Assembly: GCF_936928535.1 (NCBI RefSeq)
Contig: NZ_CAKZHY010000022.1
Coordinates: forward strand, 1-58,007
DNA length: 58,007 bases
Origin: an uncultured Bradyrhizobium sp.
Lineage (GTDB): Bacteria > Pseudomonadota > Alphaproteobacteria > Rhizobiales > Xanthobacteraceae
Reading direction: 5' to 3'
Shown: positions 28,204 through 35,315 of the stretch, in pieces
Layout: each line of letters opens with the position of its first letter
Numbering within the stretch: the first letter of the stretch is position 1
Notes under the pieces: generated by a model
Database searches by the model: none
What the model saw: the letters and a program-made list of their open reading frames with translations, nothing else
What the model was told of the DNA's origin: nothing
Program-made: the position numbers and the translations under genes

Positions 28204-30156
28204 TTACTGCTGTGCGCCCGGCAGCAGCGGAGCCAGGAGGCCGGGGGTAACGCTCGGCGGCACGGCATCCAGCCCCAGCACTGCGCTGGCAGCGGGGAGG
28301 GTCGCATCCGCCATCGCGGCGTGCCCTTCGGCGCTCGGATGTACGGCGCCGCCATAGACCGCCGAGAGCACGCCCCAGGTCGCGTCGTGGATGTCGTTTG
28401 GCTGGCTCGCCGCCGGCAACCCTTGAGGATAGGTCATCGCCGCGAAATAGCTGTCATTGGCGTCGCGGATCCAGCGCGCGCGCGGCAGGTAGGCGCGGTA
28501 CTCCGAGGCGCCGCGGCCGCACAGCATCGGCTGGCTCGCCGCGCTGACGATATCGGGATTGAAGCTCTGCCCGTTCTCGGCAAAGCAGGTACGGTCGAAT
28601 TCGGGATCGCTTCCGGCATGAGCGCAGAAGCCGTGATCGGCGAAAGCGGCCTGGTGGCTATCGACGAAGGTCATGCGGTCGGCCTCGGGATCGCGGCACA
28701 GCGCACCCTGCGTGCAGGTGGCCAGCCCCTTCAACTGCGGCAGAAACTCGGTGTCGACGAAGGTCGAGACGCGGGCGAGGCGCTGCGGATCGGCGCTGAA
28801 AGCGGGATGGATGTCGAACCCGCCGCGGCCGCCGCGACAGGGCACGCCGCCGTCGGCGAGTGCCGGATTGGCGTAGGAGACATAGACCACGTGCGAGAGG
28901 TCGCCGCCGACCAGCGGCTTCAGCGCCTCGCGCAGCTTGACGAAATTCTGCGGCAGCTCGCGCTGGAGCGCATCACGGGAATCGTCGACGCTCGCCATCA
29001 CGCCGGAGCGGCGGAACAGTGCGCGTTCGGTCGCCGTGTCGACGATGACGTCGGCGACAAGGCCGGAGAAGTAGACGTCGTTGGCGCCGATCGAGAGCAG
29101 CACGAGATCGAGATTGCGATCGGGTTGACGCTTCTTCGCCGCGGTGAGCGCCTCGCGCAATTCGGCGACCTGCGCATTCACGCTGGTGTTGCAGACGCCG
29201 GACTTGCCGGGCGGGCACTCGCGGGCGCGCTGGGAGCCGAGCAGCCCGTCGCTGATGCTGGCGCCGGTGCAGGCAAGCGGCAGATAGGTGACGGCGATAT
29301 GGGTGTAGCGCACCGCGAGGGCGAGCGCGGTGCGGGCCTGATAGCTGTAGAGCGAGCGGTGGCACGGCGAGTTGAACCAGAGCGCGCCGTAGCGTTGCCA
29401 GTTGGCGAGTGTATCCGGCGCCTCGCAGGCGCGGCCGCCCTTGAAGCCGGCGCGGCTCGGCCGGTAATATTGTCCGCCGCCCGTGCCGAGATAGGAGCGG
29501 AAGCAGAAGCCCTCGTCCGACAGCGCCAGCGCCCGGTCCGGATTGCCCTCGCCGGAGGCGATGCTGTCGCCAAGGCCGGCGATGAAGATGTCACGGACCT
29601 GGATCTCGGTCTGAAGACGCTGGCTCGGATCGGAGCCGGAAGACACGTCCACGGTTGCGACCGTCTGCTTGCCGTAGCGCACCCGCAGATTGACCGGTTC
29701 GGCGCAGTCGAAGGTGGAGGCTTGCGGTCCATCACCGTCATCGAACGACCAGGCGCAGGTGGCGCCGACCGGCACCGCGCCGGTCAGGCGCACGGTGATG
29801 GGGTGGTCGACCGGGGTGAGGTAGTTCTCTTTGACGTTGTCGCGCGTGCAGGGCTGATTGACCCGGCCCTGCAGGTCGATGCAGAGCCGGTTGACCATGT
29901 TGCGGGCCCATCCGCGGCCTTCGCTTTGGAGCTCCAGCGACTGTTCGGCGGCGAGGACGCTGCGGTTACGGGCACTCTCGACATGCAGCAGGAAGTCGCG
30001 CTCCTCGCGGAACAGGCGGAAGCGGTTGCGGACCTCCCAATTGATCTGCATGCCGCCGGCATCCTGCGCGAGGACGCGCTGAAGCGGCATAACGGAGAGG
30101 AGCCCGGCCAAAAGCAGGGTGCCCGCAAGGAAACGGCGAAGGGAAACTGAGATCAT
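28204..30156 (-). CDS. Exported SGNH/GDSL hydrolase
   Basis: A 650-residue product with a signal peptide (about residues 1-31). A beta-rich N-terminal part of about 150 residues includes CAWSFDDGDGPQAS, resembling a PKD-like domain. The SGNH hydrolase domain starts near residue 190: block I GDSIASGEG with nucleophile Ser198, block III GAND and, near the C-terminus, block V GAVHPSAEGHAAM with the catalytic His. Many paired Cys residues suggest disulfides and a periplasmic or secreted location. The substrate (ester or acetylated polysaccharide) is unknown. The ATG at 30156 best fits the signal peptide. The upstream neighbour on the same strand is the YbhN-like gene, 117 bp away. Confidence 0.83.
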   Translation of the reverse strand: MISVSLRRFLAGTLLLAGLLSVMPLQRVLAQDAGGMQINWEVRNRFRLFREERDFLLHVESARNRSVLAAEQSLELQSEGRGWARNMVNRLCIDLQGRVNQPCTRDNVKENYLTPVDHPITVRLTGAVPVGATCAWSFDDGDGPQASTFDCAEPVNLRVRYGKQTVATVDVSSGSDPSQRLQTEIQVRDIFIAGLGDSIASGEGNPDRALALSDEGFCFRSYLGTGGGQYYRPSRAGFKGGRACEAPDTLANWQRYGALWFNSPCHRSLYSYQARTALALAVRYTHIAVTYLPLACTGASISDGLLGSQRARECPPGKSGVCNTSVNAQVAELREALTAAKKRQPDRNLDLVLLSIGANDVYFSGLVADVIVDTATERALFRRSGVMASVDDSRDALQRELPQNFVKLREALKPLVGGDLSHVVYVSYANPALADGGVPCRGGRGGFDIHPAFSADPQRLARVSTFVDTEFLPQLKGLATCTQGALCRDPEADRMTFVDSHQAAFADHGFCAHAGSDPEFDRTCFAENGQSFNPDIVSAASQPMLCGRGASEYRAYLPRARWIRDANDSYFAAMTYPQGLPAASQPNDIHDATWGVLSAVYGGAVHPSAEGHAAMADATLPAASAVLGLDAVPPSVTPGLLAPLLPGAQQ

Positions 30157-30273
30157 GGCCCGCGTCTTCAACGGCAAAGTTGAGGCGGAAATAAGAGAGC
30201 ATAGCTCTCCGGCCTGCAACCGTGTGTCTGCCGTGCCGCTTTCGCGGGCCTCCGGCGCGGCGATTTGCCGATT

Positions 30274-31356
30274 TTAGCGTTTGCTGGCCTGGCGTACCAA
30301 CCGTTCGCGCTCCATCGGCGTCACCTCCCTGGGCAGGTTGGCCTGAGCGCAAGCTTCCGCGAGCCGTCGCCGTTCCTGCCAGGGCCGCACCACGTTCATC
30401 CAGAGTTCTCGGGTGCCCATAATGGAAATGGCGAGACCAAACGGGATGACGAAATAGAGGATGCGGAAGACCAGGAGGGTCGCGAGCAGTTGCTCGCGGC
30501 CAAATTCGGGCAGCGCCACCAGCATGGCCGCGTCGAACACGCCGATCGAGCCGGGGGCGTGGCTGGCGAAACCCAGCAGCGTCGCCAGGATGAACACCAC
30601 CGCCAGCGACAGGAAGTCGATCGGCGGATCGGCCGGAATCAGCAGATACATCGCGAAGGCACAGAAGCCGAGGTCGACCACGCCGATCAGGATCTGCACC
30701 AGCGTCAGCGGCGCCGACGGCAGCACCACCTTCCAGCCCTTCTGGCCGAGCTCGCGGCGCTTCTCGCCCATGCAGAGCCAGACCAGGTAGGCGGCGATCG
30801 AGGCGAGGCCGCCGAACGCGATCAGCCGGTTGATCGACGACGGCAGCTGATCCATGTAGGACGCCGCATCCGGGTGGATGGCCATGCCGATCGACAGCAC
30901 GAAGATGTTACCGAGCCAGAAGGTCAGGCCGGAGAGGAAACAGATCTTGGCGACATCGATCGCGTTCAGCCCATAGTCCGAGTAGATCCGGAAGCGGATC
31001 GCGCCGCCCGTGAACACCGTGGCGCCGATGTTGTGGCCGATCGAATAGGACGTGAAGCTCGAGAGTGCTGCGATGCGATAGGGCACGTGCTTCTTGCCGA
31101 TCGTTCGCAATGCAAAAAAGTCGTAGAAGGTCAGCGTACAGAACGCGAAGAACACGCACATCGCTGCCAGGCCGATATGCCCGCGCGGAATATCCGACAA
31201 TGCGGTCAGGATGACGCCGGTATCGATGCCCTTCAGGGTCCGCACCAGCGTGGTCACCGCGAATGCGATGATCATCACGCTCGCGGCAATCCCAAGCCGT
31301 CGCCAGCCGATCCATCTCTTGAAGCCGCGCTTTAGCGCGGGCAGCAGTCCGTGCAT
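30274..31356 (-). CDS. YbhN/UPF0104-like integral membrane protein (LPG-synthase TM family)
   Basis: A 360-residue protein with about eight membrane helices. It matches the lysylphosphatidylglycerol-synthase transmembrane (UPF0104) family; signatures include SYSIGHNIGATVFTGGAIRFR and the late ATLLGFASHAPGSIGVFDAAML, which is the most conserved block. The soluble aminoacyl-transferase domain of MprF is absent, so lipid aminoacylation cannot be assumed; a lipid-flipping or membrane-homeostasis role is suggested for such proteins. Start at ATG 31356, with GGGAGG five bases before. The C-terminus is basic. Confidence 0.87.
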   Translation of the reverse strand: MHGLLPALKRGFKRWIGWRRLGIAASVMIIAFAVTTLVRTLKGIDTGVILTALSDIPRGHIGLAAMCVFFAFCTLTFYDFFALRTIGKKHVPYRIAALSSFTSYSIGHNIGATVFTGGAIRFRIYSDYGLNAIDVAKICFLSGLTFWLGNIFVLSIGMAIHPDAASYMDQLPSSINRLIAFGGLASIAAYLVWLCMGEKRRELGQKGWKVVLPSAPLTLVQILIGVVDLGFCAFAMYLLIPADPPIDFLSLAVVFILATLLGFASHAPGSIGVFDAAMLVALPEFGREQLLATLLVFRILYFVIPFGLAISIMGTRELWMNVVRPWQERRRLAEACAQANLPREVTPMERERLVRQASKR

Positions 31357-31776
31357 TCATCCTCCCGGCTGGGGGCAAGACCGACCGGGCCAGACATTGG
31401 CCAGTCGGCTACGATCACTGCCCGAAATGGGCGTCGATCGCTAGGCATGATGTAGCTCATTTAAGGCAAAAACACCGACTTGTGCAGCCCTTGACAACGA
31501 CAGGTTCTGCGCCGGACCGGCCGTTTTGTCATACGTGGTTCACATGGCTGGCGCGTTAAGCATATGAGTCGAGGGCCAGGCTTCGACCTGTATTTGCAAA
31601 TGGTCCCAAATCCTGCGCTCGCAAGCATTGTTCCGGCGCAAACGACACGAGACTTTTTTGGAACGACGGCTCCGCGCACCGGTTAGCGCTTGATCAGCAA
31701 TCGAACACGGCGAAACCAGCGGCTTTTTGTCAAAGCCGGTGCCGTCGTGTTCCCGAAACTTTTCGAGGTTGGAACG
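31357..31776. other. 420-base intergenic region
   Basis: This separates the YbhN-like gene (minus) from the DUF892 gene (plus) and must hold both promoters. An EcfG-type promoter candidate for the DUF892 gene is listed separately. Short frames here (for example on the minus strand 31461-31679) show no family-like sequence and were not called. Confidence 0.5.
31660..31684 (+). promoter_or_regulatory. Candidate EcfG general-stress promoter
   Basis: GGAAC (31660-31664), a 16-base spacer and GGTT (31681-31684). The alphaproteobacterial EcfG consensus is GGAAC-N16/17-CGTT; only the first base of the -10 differs. It lies 93 bp before the ATG of a DUF892 stress protein, a class often in this regulon. 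Confidence 0.5.
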
Positions 31777-32283
31777 ATGGGACTGTTCACCAAAGACATC
31801 AAGACCATGAACGACCTGTTTGTGCATCAGCTGCAGGACATCTATTACGCCGAGCAGCAGCTCACCAAGGCGTTGCCGAAAATGGCGGATAAGGCCACCG
31901 ATCCGCAGCTGAAGCAGGGCTTTTTGACGCACCTTGAGGAAACCAGGCAGCACGTCACGCGGCTTGAGGAAGTGTTCAAGATGCACGGCGTCGCGGTGAA
32001 GGCAGTCGATTGCCCGGCCATCGACGGCATCATCGAAGAGGCCGACGAAACCGCGGGCGAGGTCGCGGACAAGGCGGTGCTCGACGCCGCCCTGATCAAT
32101 GCGGCGCAAGCTGCCGAACATTACGAGATCGTCCGCTATGGCAGTCTGATCGCCTGGGCCAAGCAGCTGGGCCGCAGCGACTGCGCCGCCGTCCTTGCCA
32201 AGACGCTCGAGGAAGAGAAGGCAACCGACAAGAAGCTGACGACGCTGGCCGAGAGCAAGGTGAACTTGCGGGCGGCGAGCTAA
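31777..32283 (+). CDS. DUF892 (YciE/YciF-like) ferritin-like stress protein
   Basis: A 168-residue four-helix protein. The N-terminal MNDLFVHQLQDIYYAEQQL and HLEETRQHVTRLEEVF carry the paired Glu/His metal-ligand pattern of the ferritin-like fold, and NAAQAAEHYEIVRYGSL with TLEEEKATDKKL supplies the second pair. Members are induced by general stress; exact activity is unknown. The ATG at 31777 fits the family start. A hairpin terminator follows. Regulation by EcfG is proposed from the upstream motif. Confidence 0.9.
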   Translation: MGLFTKDIKTMNDLFVHQLQDIYYAEQQLTKALPKMADKATDPQLKQGFLTHLEETRQHVTRLEEVFKMHGVAVKAVDCPAIDGIIEEADETAGEVADKAVLDAALINAAQAAEHYEIVRYGSLIAWAKQLGRSDCAAVLAKTLEEEKATDKKLTTLAESKVNLRAAS

Positions 32284-32300
32284 GAGCAAGATACTTGCTG

Positions 32301-33572
32301 TCAGGAGACGCCGTGCATCCCGCGCGGCGTCTCTTTATTTCGGCCCATCTGGCTCGCCCGGTATTTCAGGCCGAACAAAAGGGCGACCACCGCGAAGACC
32401 GCAATGGTCGCCGCGAAGACTAGGCTCGCCACGGTTGAGCTGGTCAGGGTCGACAGGACGCCAATTCCGATCACCGGAAGCGCGTTGCCGAGGAAGCAGC
32501 AGATGAAATAGGCCGAGACAACTTCGGCGCGACGATCATCCGGTGCGATCTGGTTCACCACCTGAAGGCTGCCGCGATAGCCGAGGCCCGCCGCAACCCC
32601 GCAGATGGCGGTCGCAGCGATCATGACGCCGAGCGATCCAACGAATTGTGCTGTTACGAGCAGGGCAAGGCTCGGCAACATCAGGCCGAGTGACCAGAGC
32701 ATGGCGGCGCGGCTCGATAGCGAACGCGTCAAGGCAATAACGAGCGCAACGGCCGCCGCGAGCTCGAGGAAGATCGCGCCGGCGATCGCGTGGCTGGTGA
32801 CGTGCAGCTCGCCGGCAAGCACGCTCGGCGCAAGCGCGGCGAAAAAAGCGACGAGGGCCATGCCTGCGAAGCCCGTAACCGCAGGTGCCACGAAGCGCGA
32901 CCGGATCGAGGACGGAACGCCGGCGCGCGGCCGCACAGACAGTTGCGCGAAGGCAGCCAAGGGACGATCGATTGTCTCGCGCGCGAAGGCGAGCGCGGCC
33001 GCGACCATGAGCAGCACCACAAGATAAACAACGAACGGCGTCCGTAGCGGAAACGCGACATATTCGGCAAGCAGACCGGCGATCAGCGCGCCGAGGCCAA
33101 GACCGATGAAGTTTGCGATCGTTGCGATCACAGTGGCGCGGGAGCGGTTCTGTTCGGCAATCAGCTCCGCCAGCCAGGCGGTGCCGGTTCCGGCGCCGAT
33201 CCCGATCGCAAGACCGCTCAGCACGCGCGCGACGTAGAGCGAGGCTATTCCGTGTGCGAACAGGAAAACGAATGCGCCGACGATCGCGATGCCGATGGCA
33301 ATGATGGCGGTGCGCCGTCGTCCAACCTGATCGGACATCCGGCCGAAGATCATGAGGGCGGTCAGGTTTCCGACGACGTAGACGGCATAGATCAGAGTCA
33401 ACGTGATCTGCGAGAAGCCCAGCTGTTGCTTGTAGATGACGTAGAGCGGGGTTGCGACCGTGCTGCCGGCGAACAGCGCGCCGATCAGGCAGCCCACAGC
33501 AATGATGGTTGCGGTCTTGCCGAACTCCGACTTCGCGATGGAGGGAACCGAGGTGTTGCCAACTCTTGCCAT
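32301..33572 (-). CDS. MFS transporter (drug-efflux-like)
   Basis: A 423-residue protein with 12 membrane segments. The loop 2-3 motif is GRMSDQVGRRRTAI and TM4-5 has RVLSGLAIGIGAGTGTAWLAELIA, a sugar/drug MFS pattern (MFS_1). The substrate is not determinable. The ATG at 33572 was chosen because upstream sequence (MQALLARRHG...) does not look membrane-protein-like. Divergent from another MFS gene with 225 bp between; the last codons overlap the terminator of the DUF892 gene. Confidence 0.83.
   Translation of the reverse strand: MARVGNTSVPSIAKSEFGKTATIIAVGCLIGALFAGSTVATPLYVIYKQQLGFSQITLTLIYAVYVVGNLTALMIFGRMSDQVGRRRTAIIAIGIAIVGAFVFLFAHGIASLYVARVLSGLAIGIGAGTGTAWLAELIAEQNRSRATVIATIANFIGLGLGALIAGLLAEYVAFPLRTPFVVYLVVLLMVAAALAFARETIDRPLAAFAQLSVRPRAGVPSSIRSRFVAPAVTGFAGMALVAFFAALAPSVLAGELHVTSHAIAGAIFLELAAAVALVIALTRSLSSRAAMLWSLGLMLPSLALLVTAQFVGSLGVMIAATAICGVAAGLGYRGSLQVVNQIAPDDRRAEVVSAYFICCFLGNALPVIGIGVLSTLTSSTVASLVFAATIAVFAVVALLFGLKYRASQMGRNKETPRGMHGVS
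32305..32340 (+). terminator. Terminator of the DUF892 gene, overlapping the neighbouring gene's 3' end
   Basis: A 9-bp stem (GAGACGCCG at 32305-32313 with CGGCGTCTC at 32325-32333), then TTTATTT. It lies inside the last codons of the convergent MFS gene, so one DNA segment codes the C-terminus of one protein and terminates the other. Confidence 0.8.
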
Positions 33573-33599
33573 GACTCTGCTACCTTGACGAGAAGATGA

Positions 33600-33797
33600 G
33601 TGAACCCGAAGTGAACCGACGCTGTTCCCATGCCTGCGCGCAAGTAAGGCTTGCATGCCGAACAGAGCGGGTGGGGCGCGCTGATAACAGTCACATCATA
33701 CGGTTGATTTGTGCGATGACGCTTCGATCCAGACCGAAGCGTCGCAACGCAACGAAGGCCTAACGGTGGCGTTCACCTGCAAACATGAGGTGAACCA
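33600..33797. promoter_or_regulatory. Shared divergent control region of two MFS genes with repeated GTGAAC motifs
   Basis: Direct copies of GTGAACC lie near 33599-33618. A perfect inverted repeat GTTCACCT-N9-AGGTGAAC (33771-33778 against 33788-33795) overlaps the GAGG ribosome site of the plus-strand gene. A further 9-bp hairpin GACGCTTCG-N8-CGAAGCGTC is at 33718-33743. The repeated half-site suggests one regulator for both genes, but none is encoded beside them. Confidence 0.45.
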
Positions 33798-35210
33798 ATG
33801 CCCGCAGGATTTCTTCAGATGCGTTCCCTTCCGAAAGCGCGGAACACGCGCAGCGCGCAAGCTGCGTCTGCGCCGACGCTGGCCGCGATGAGTCTCGGCT
33901 ATGGCGTGGTGCAGCTCGACGTCACCATCGTCAACACGGCGCTCGACGCCATGGGCAAGTCGCTCGGCGGCGGTGTCGCGGAGCTGCAATGGGTGGTCAG
34001 CGCCTATACCATCGCCTTCGCAGCCTTCATCCTGACATCAGGCGCACTCGGCGATCGCATCGGCGCCAAGCGCATCTTCATGGCGGGGTTCGCGATCTTC
34101 ACTGCGGCCTCGCTGGCCTGTGCGCTGTCTCCCAATGCGATCACGCTGATCGGCGCGCGCCTGGTGCAGGGACTGGCGGCGGCGATCCTGGTGCCGAATT
34201 CGCTGGCGCTGCTCAATCATGCCTATCCGGACGATCGTGCGCGTGGCCGTGCCGTTGCGGTCTGGGCGGCAGGTGCGAGTCTGGCGCTGACGGCCGGTCC
34301 CTTCGTGGGCGGTGCACTGATCACGGTGGTCGGCTGGCGCGCGATCTTCCTCGTCAATCTGCCGATCGGCCTCGCAGGCCTGTGGCTGAGCTGGCGCTAT
34401 GCAACAGAGACCACGCGGGCGCGCTCACGCGAGATCGATCTACCCGGTCAGCTCGCCGCGATCGGGGCGCTGGGCGCGCTCGCCGGCGCGATCATCGAAG
34501 CTGGCGCGCTTGGGTGGGACCATCCGGCGGTGATCGCGGCGTTCGTGACATCGGCCGTCCTCGCGGCGTTGTTCGTCTGGCGCGAGGGCCGCACCGCGCA
34601 GCCGATGCTGCCGCTGTCCCTGTTCAGTCACCGGCTGTTTACCCTGACCACGATCGTCGGCCTCCTCGTCAACGTCGCAATCTATGGCCTGATCTTCGTG
34701 CTGAGCCTTTACTTCCAGCGGATCAACGGTCTGTCGGCGTGGTGGACCGGGCTCGCCTTCGTGCCGATGATGGGAGCGGTGCTGCCGGTCAATCTGCTGG
34801 CGCCGCGCCTTTCCGAGCGCATCGGCCCATGTCCGACCATCGTGGCCGGCGCCTGTATCTCTGCGTTCGGCTGTCTCGGCCTGGTCTGGATCGAGGCCGG
34901 GACGAGCTATTGGGCGATCTTTGCGCAGATGATCGCGATCAGCAGCGGGCTTGGTCTACTGGTACCGCCGCTGACCTCAACCCTGCTCGGCAGTGTCGAG
35001 AAGGCGCGTTCGGGAATCGCTGCGGGTGTCCTCAACGCGACACGGCAAACCGGCAGCGTCCTCGGTGTCGCGCTATTCGGCTCGCTGGTGGCGTCCGATC
35101 GTGCGTTCATGACTGGCCTTCACCAATCGCTCATCATATCGGCGGCGGTGCTGCTGCTGGCCGCGGGCGTGATCGGCCTTGGGGTCATCGCGCGGCCGCA
35201 AGAAATGTGA
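33798..35210 (+). CDS. DHA2-family (EmrB/QacA-like) MFS efflux transporter
   Basis: A 470-residue protein with about 14 membrane segments. Motifs: QLDVTIVNTALDAMG in TM1 (D1 motif), SGALGDRIGAKRIFM (motif A), RLVQGLAAAILVPNSLALL (motif B) and the antiporter motif C region GPFVGGALITVVGWRAIFLVNLPIG. These are diagnostic for drug:proton antiporter family 2. Such proteins export hydrophobic toxicants, often with an EmrA partner, which is not here. The ATG at 33798 has GAGG 7 bases upstream; ATG 33819 is possible. A hairpin without T-run at 35240-35268 follows. Confidence 0.9.
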   Translation: MPAGFLQMRSLPKARNTRSAQAASAPTLAAMSLGYGVVQLDVTIVNTALDAMGKSLGGGVAELQWVVSAYTIAFAAFILTSGALGDRIGAKRIFMAGFAIFTAASLACALSPNAITLIGARLVQGLAAAILVPNSLALLNHAYPDDRARGRAVAVWAAGASLALTAGPFVGGALITVVGWRAIFLVNLPIGLAGLWLSWRYATETTRARSREIDLPGQLAAIGALGALAGAIIEAGALGWDHPAVIAAFVTSAVLAALFVWREGRTAQPMLPLSLFSHRLFTLTTIVGLLVNVAIYGLIFVLSLYFQRINGLSAWWTGLAFVPMMGAVLPVNLLAPRLSERIGPCPTIVAGACISAFGCLGLVWIEAGTSYWAIFAQMIAISSGLGLLVPPLTSTLLGSVEKARSGIAAGVLNATRQTGSVLGVALFGSLVASDRAFMTGLHQSLIISAAVLLLAAGVIGLGVIARPQEM

Positions 35211-35239
35211 GCGGCCGCACACATTCTCTGTTCACCATT

Positions 35240-35268
35240 CCGGCAACCGGCGCATAGCCGGTTACCGG
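35240..35268. other. Hairpin between the DHA2 gene and the c-di-GMP gene
   Basis: AACCGGC-GCATA-GCCGGTT with outer CCGG/CCGG pairing. No T-run follows, so termination is doubtful; it may be an operator-like dyad before the MHYT-GGDEF-EAL gene. Confidence 0.4.
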
Positions 35269-35315
35269 CTGTCCATCTCCGCCAGCTCTAGTGCCCGATG
35301 GAATAGGGGCCGGCA

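Noticed and set aside
31461..31679. A 72-codon minus-strand frame in the intergenic region before the DUF892 gene
   Set aside because: No ribosome site, basic random-like composition with many Arg/Pro/Cys, and it covers the candidate stress promoter.
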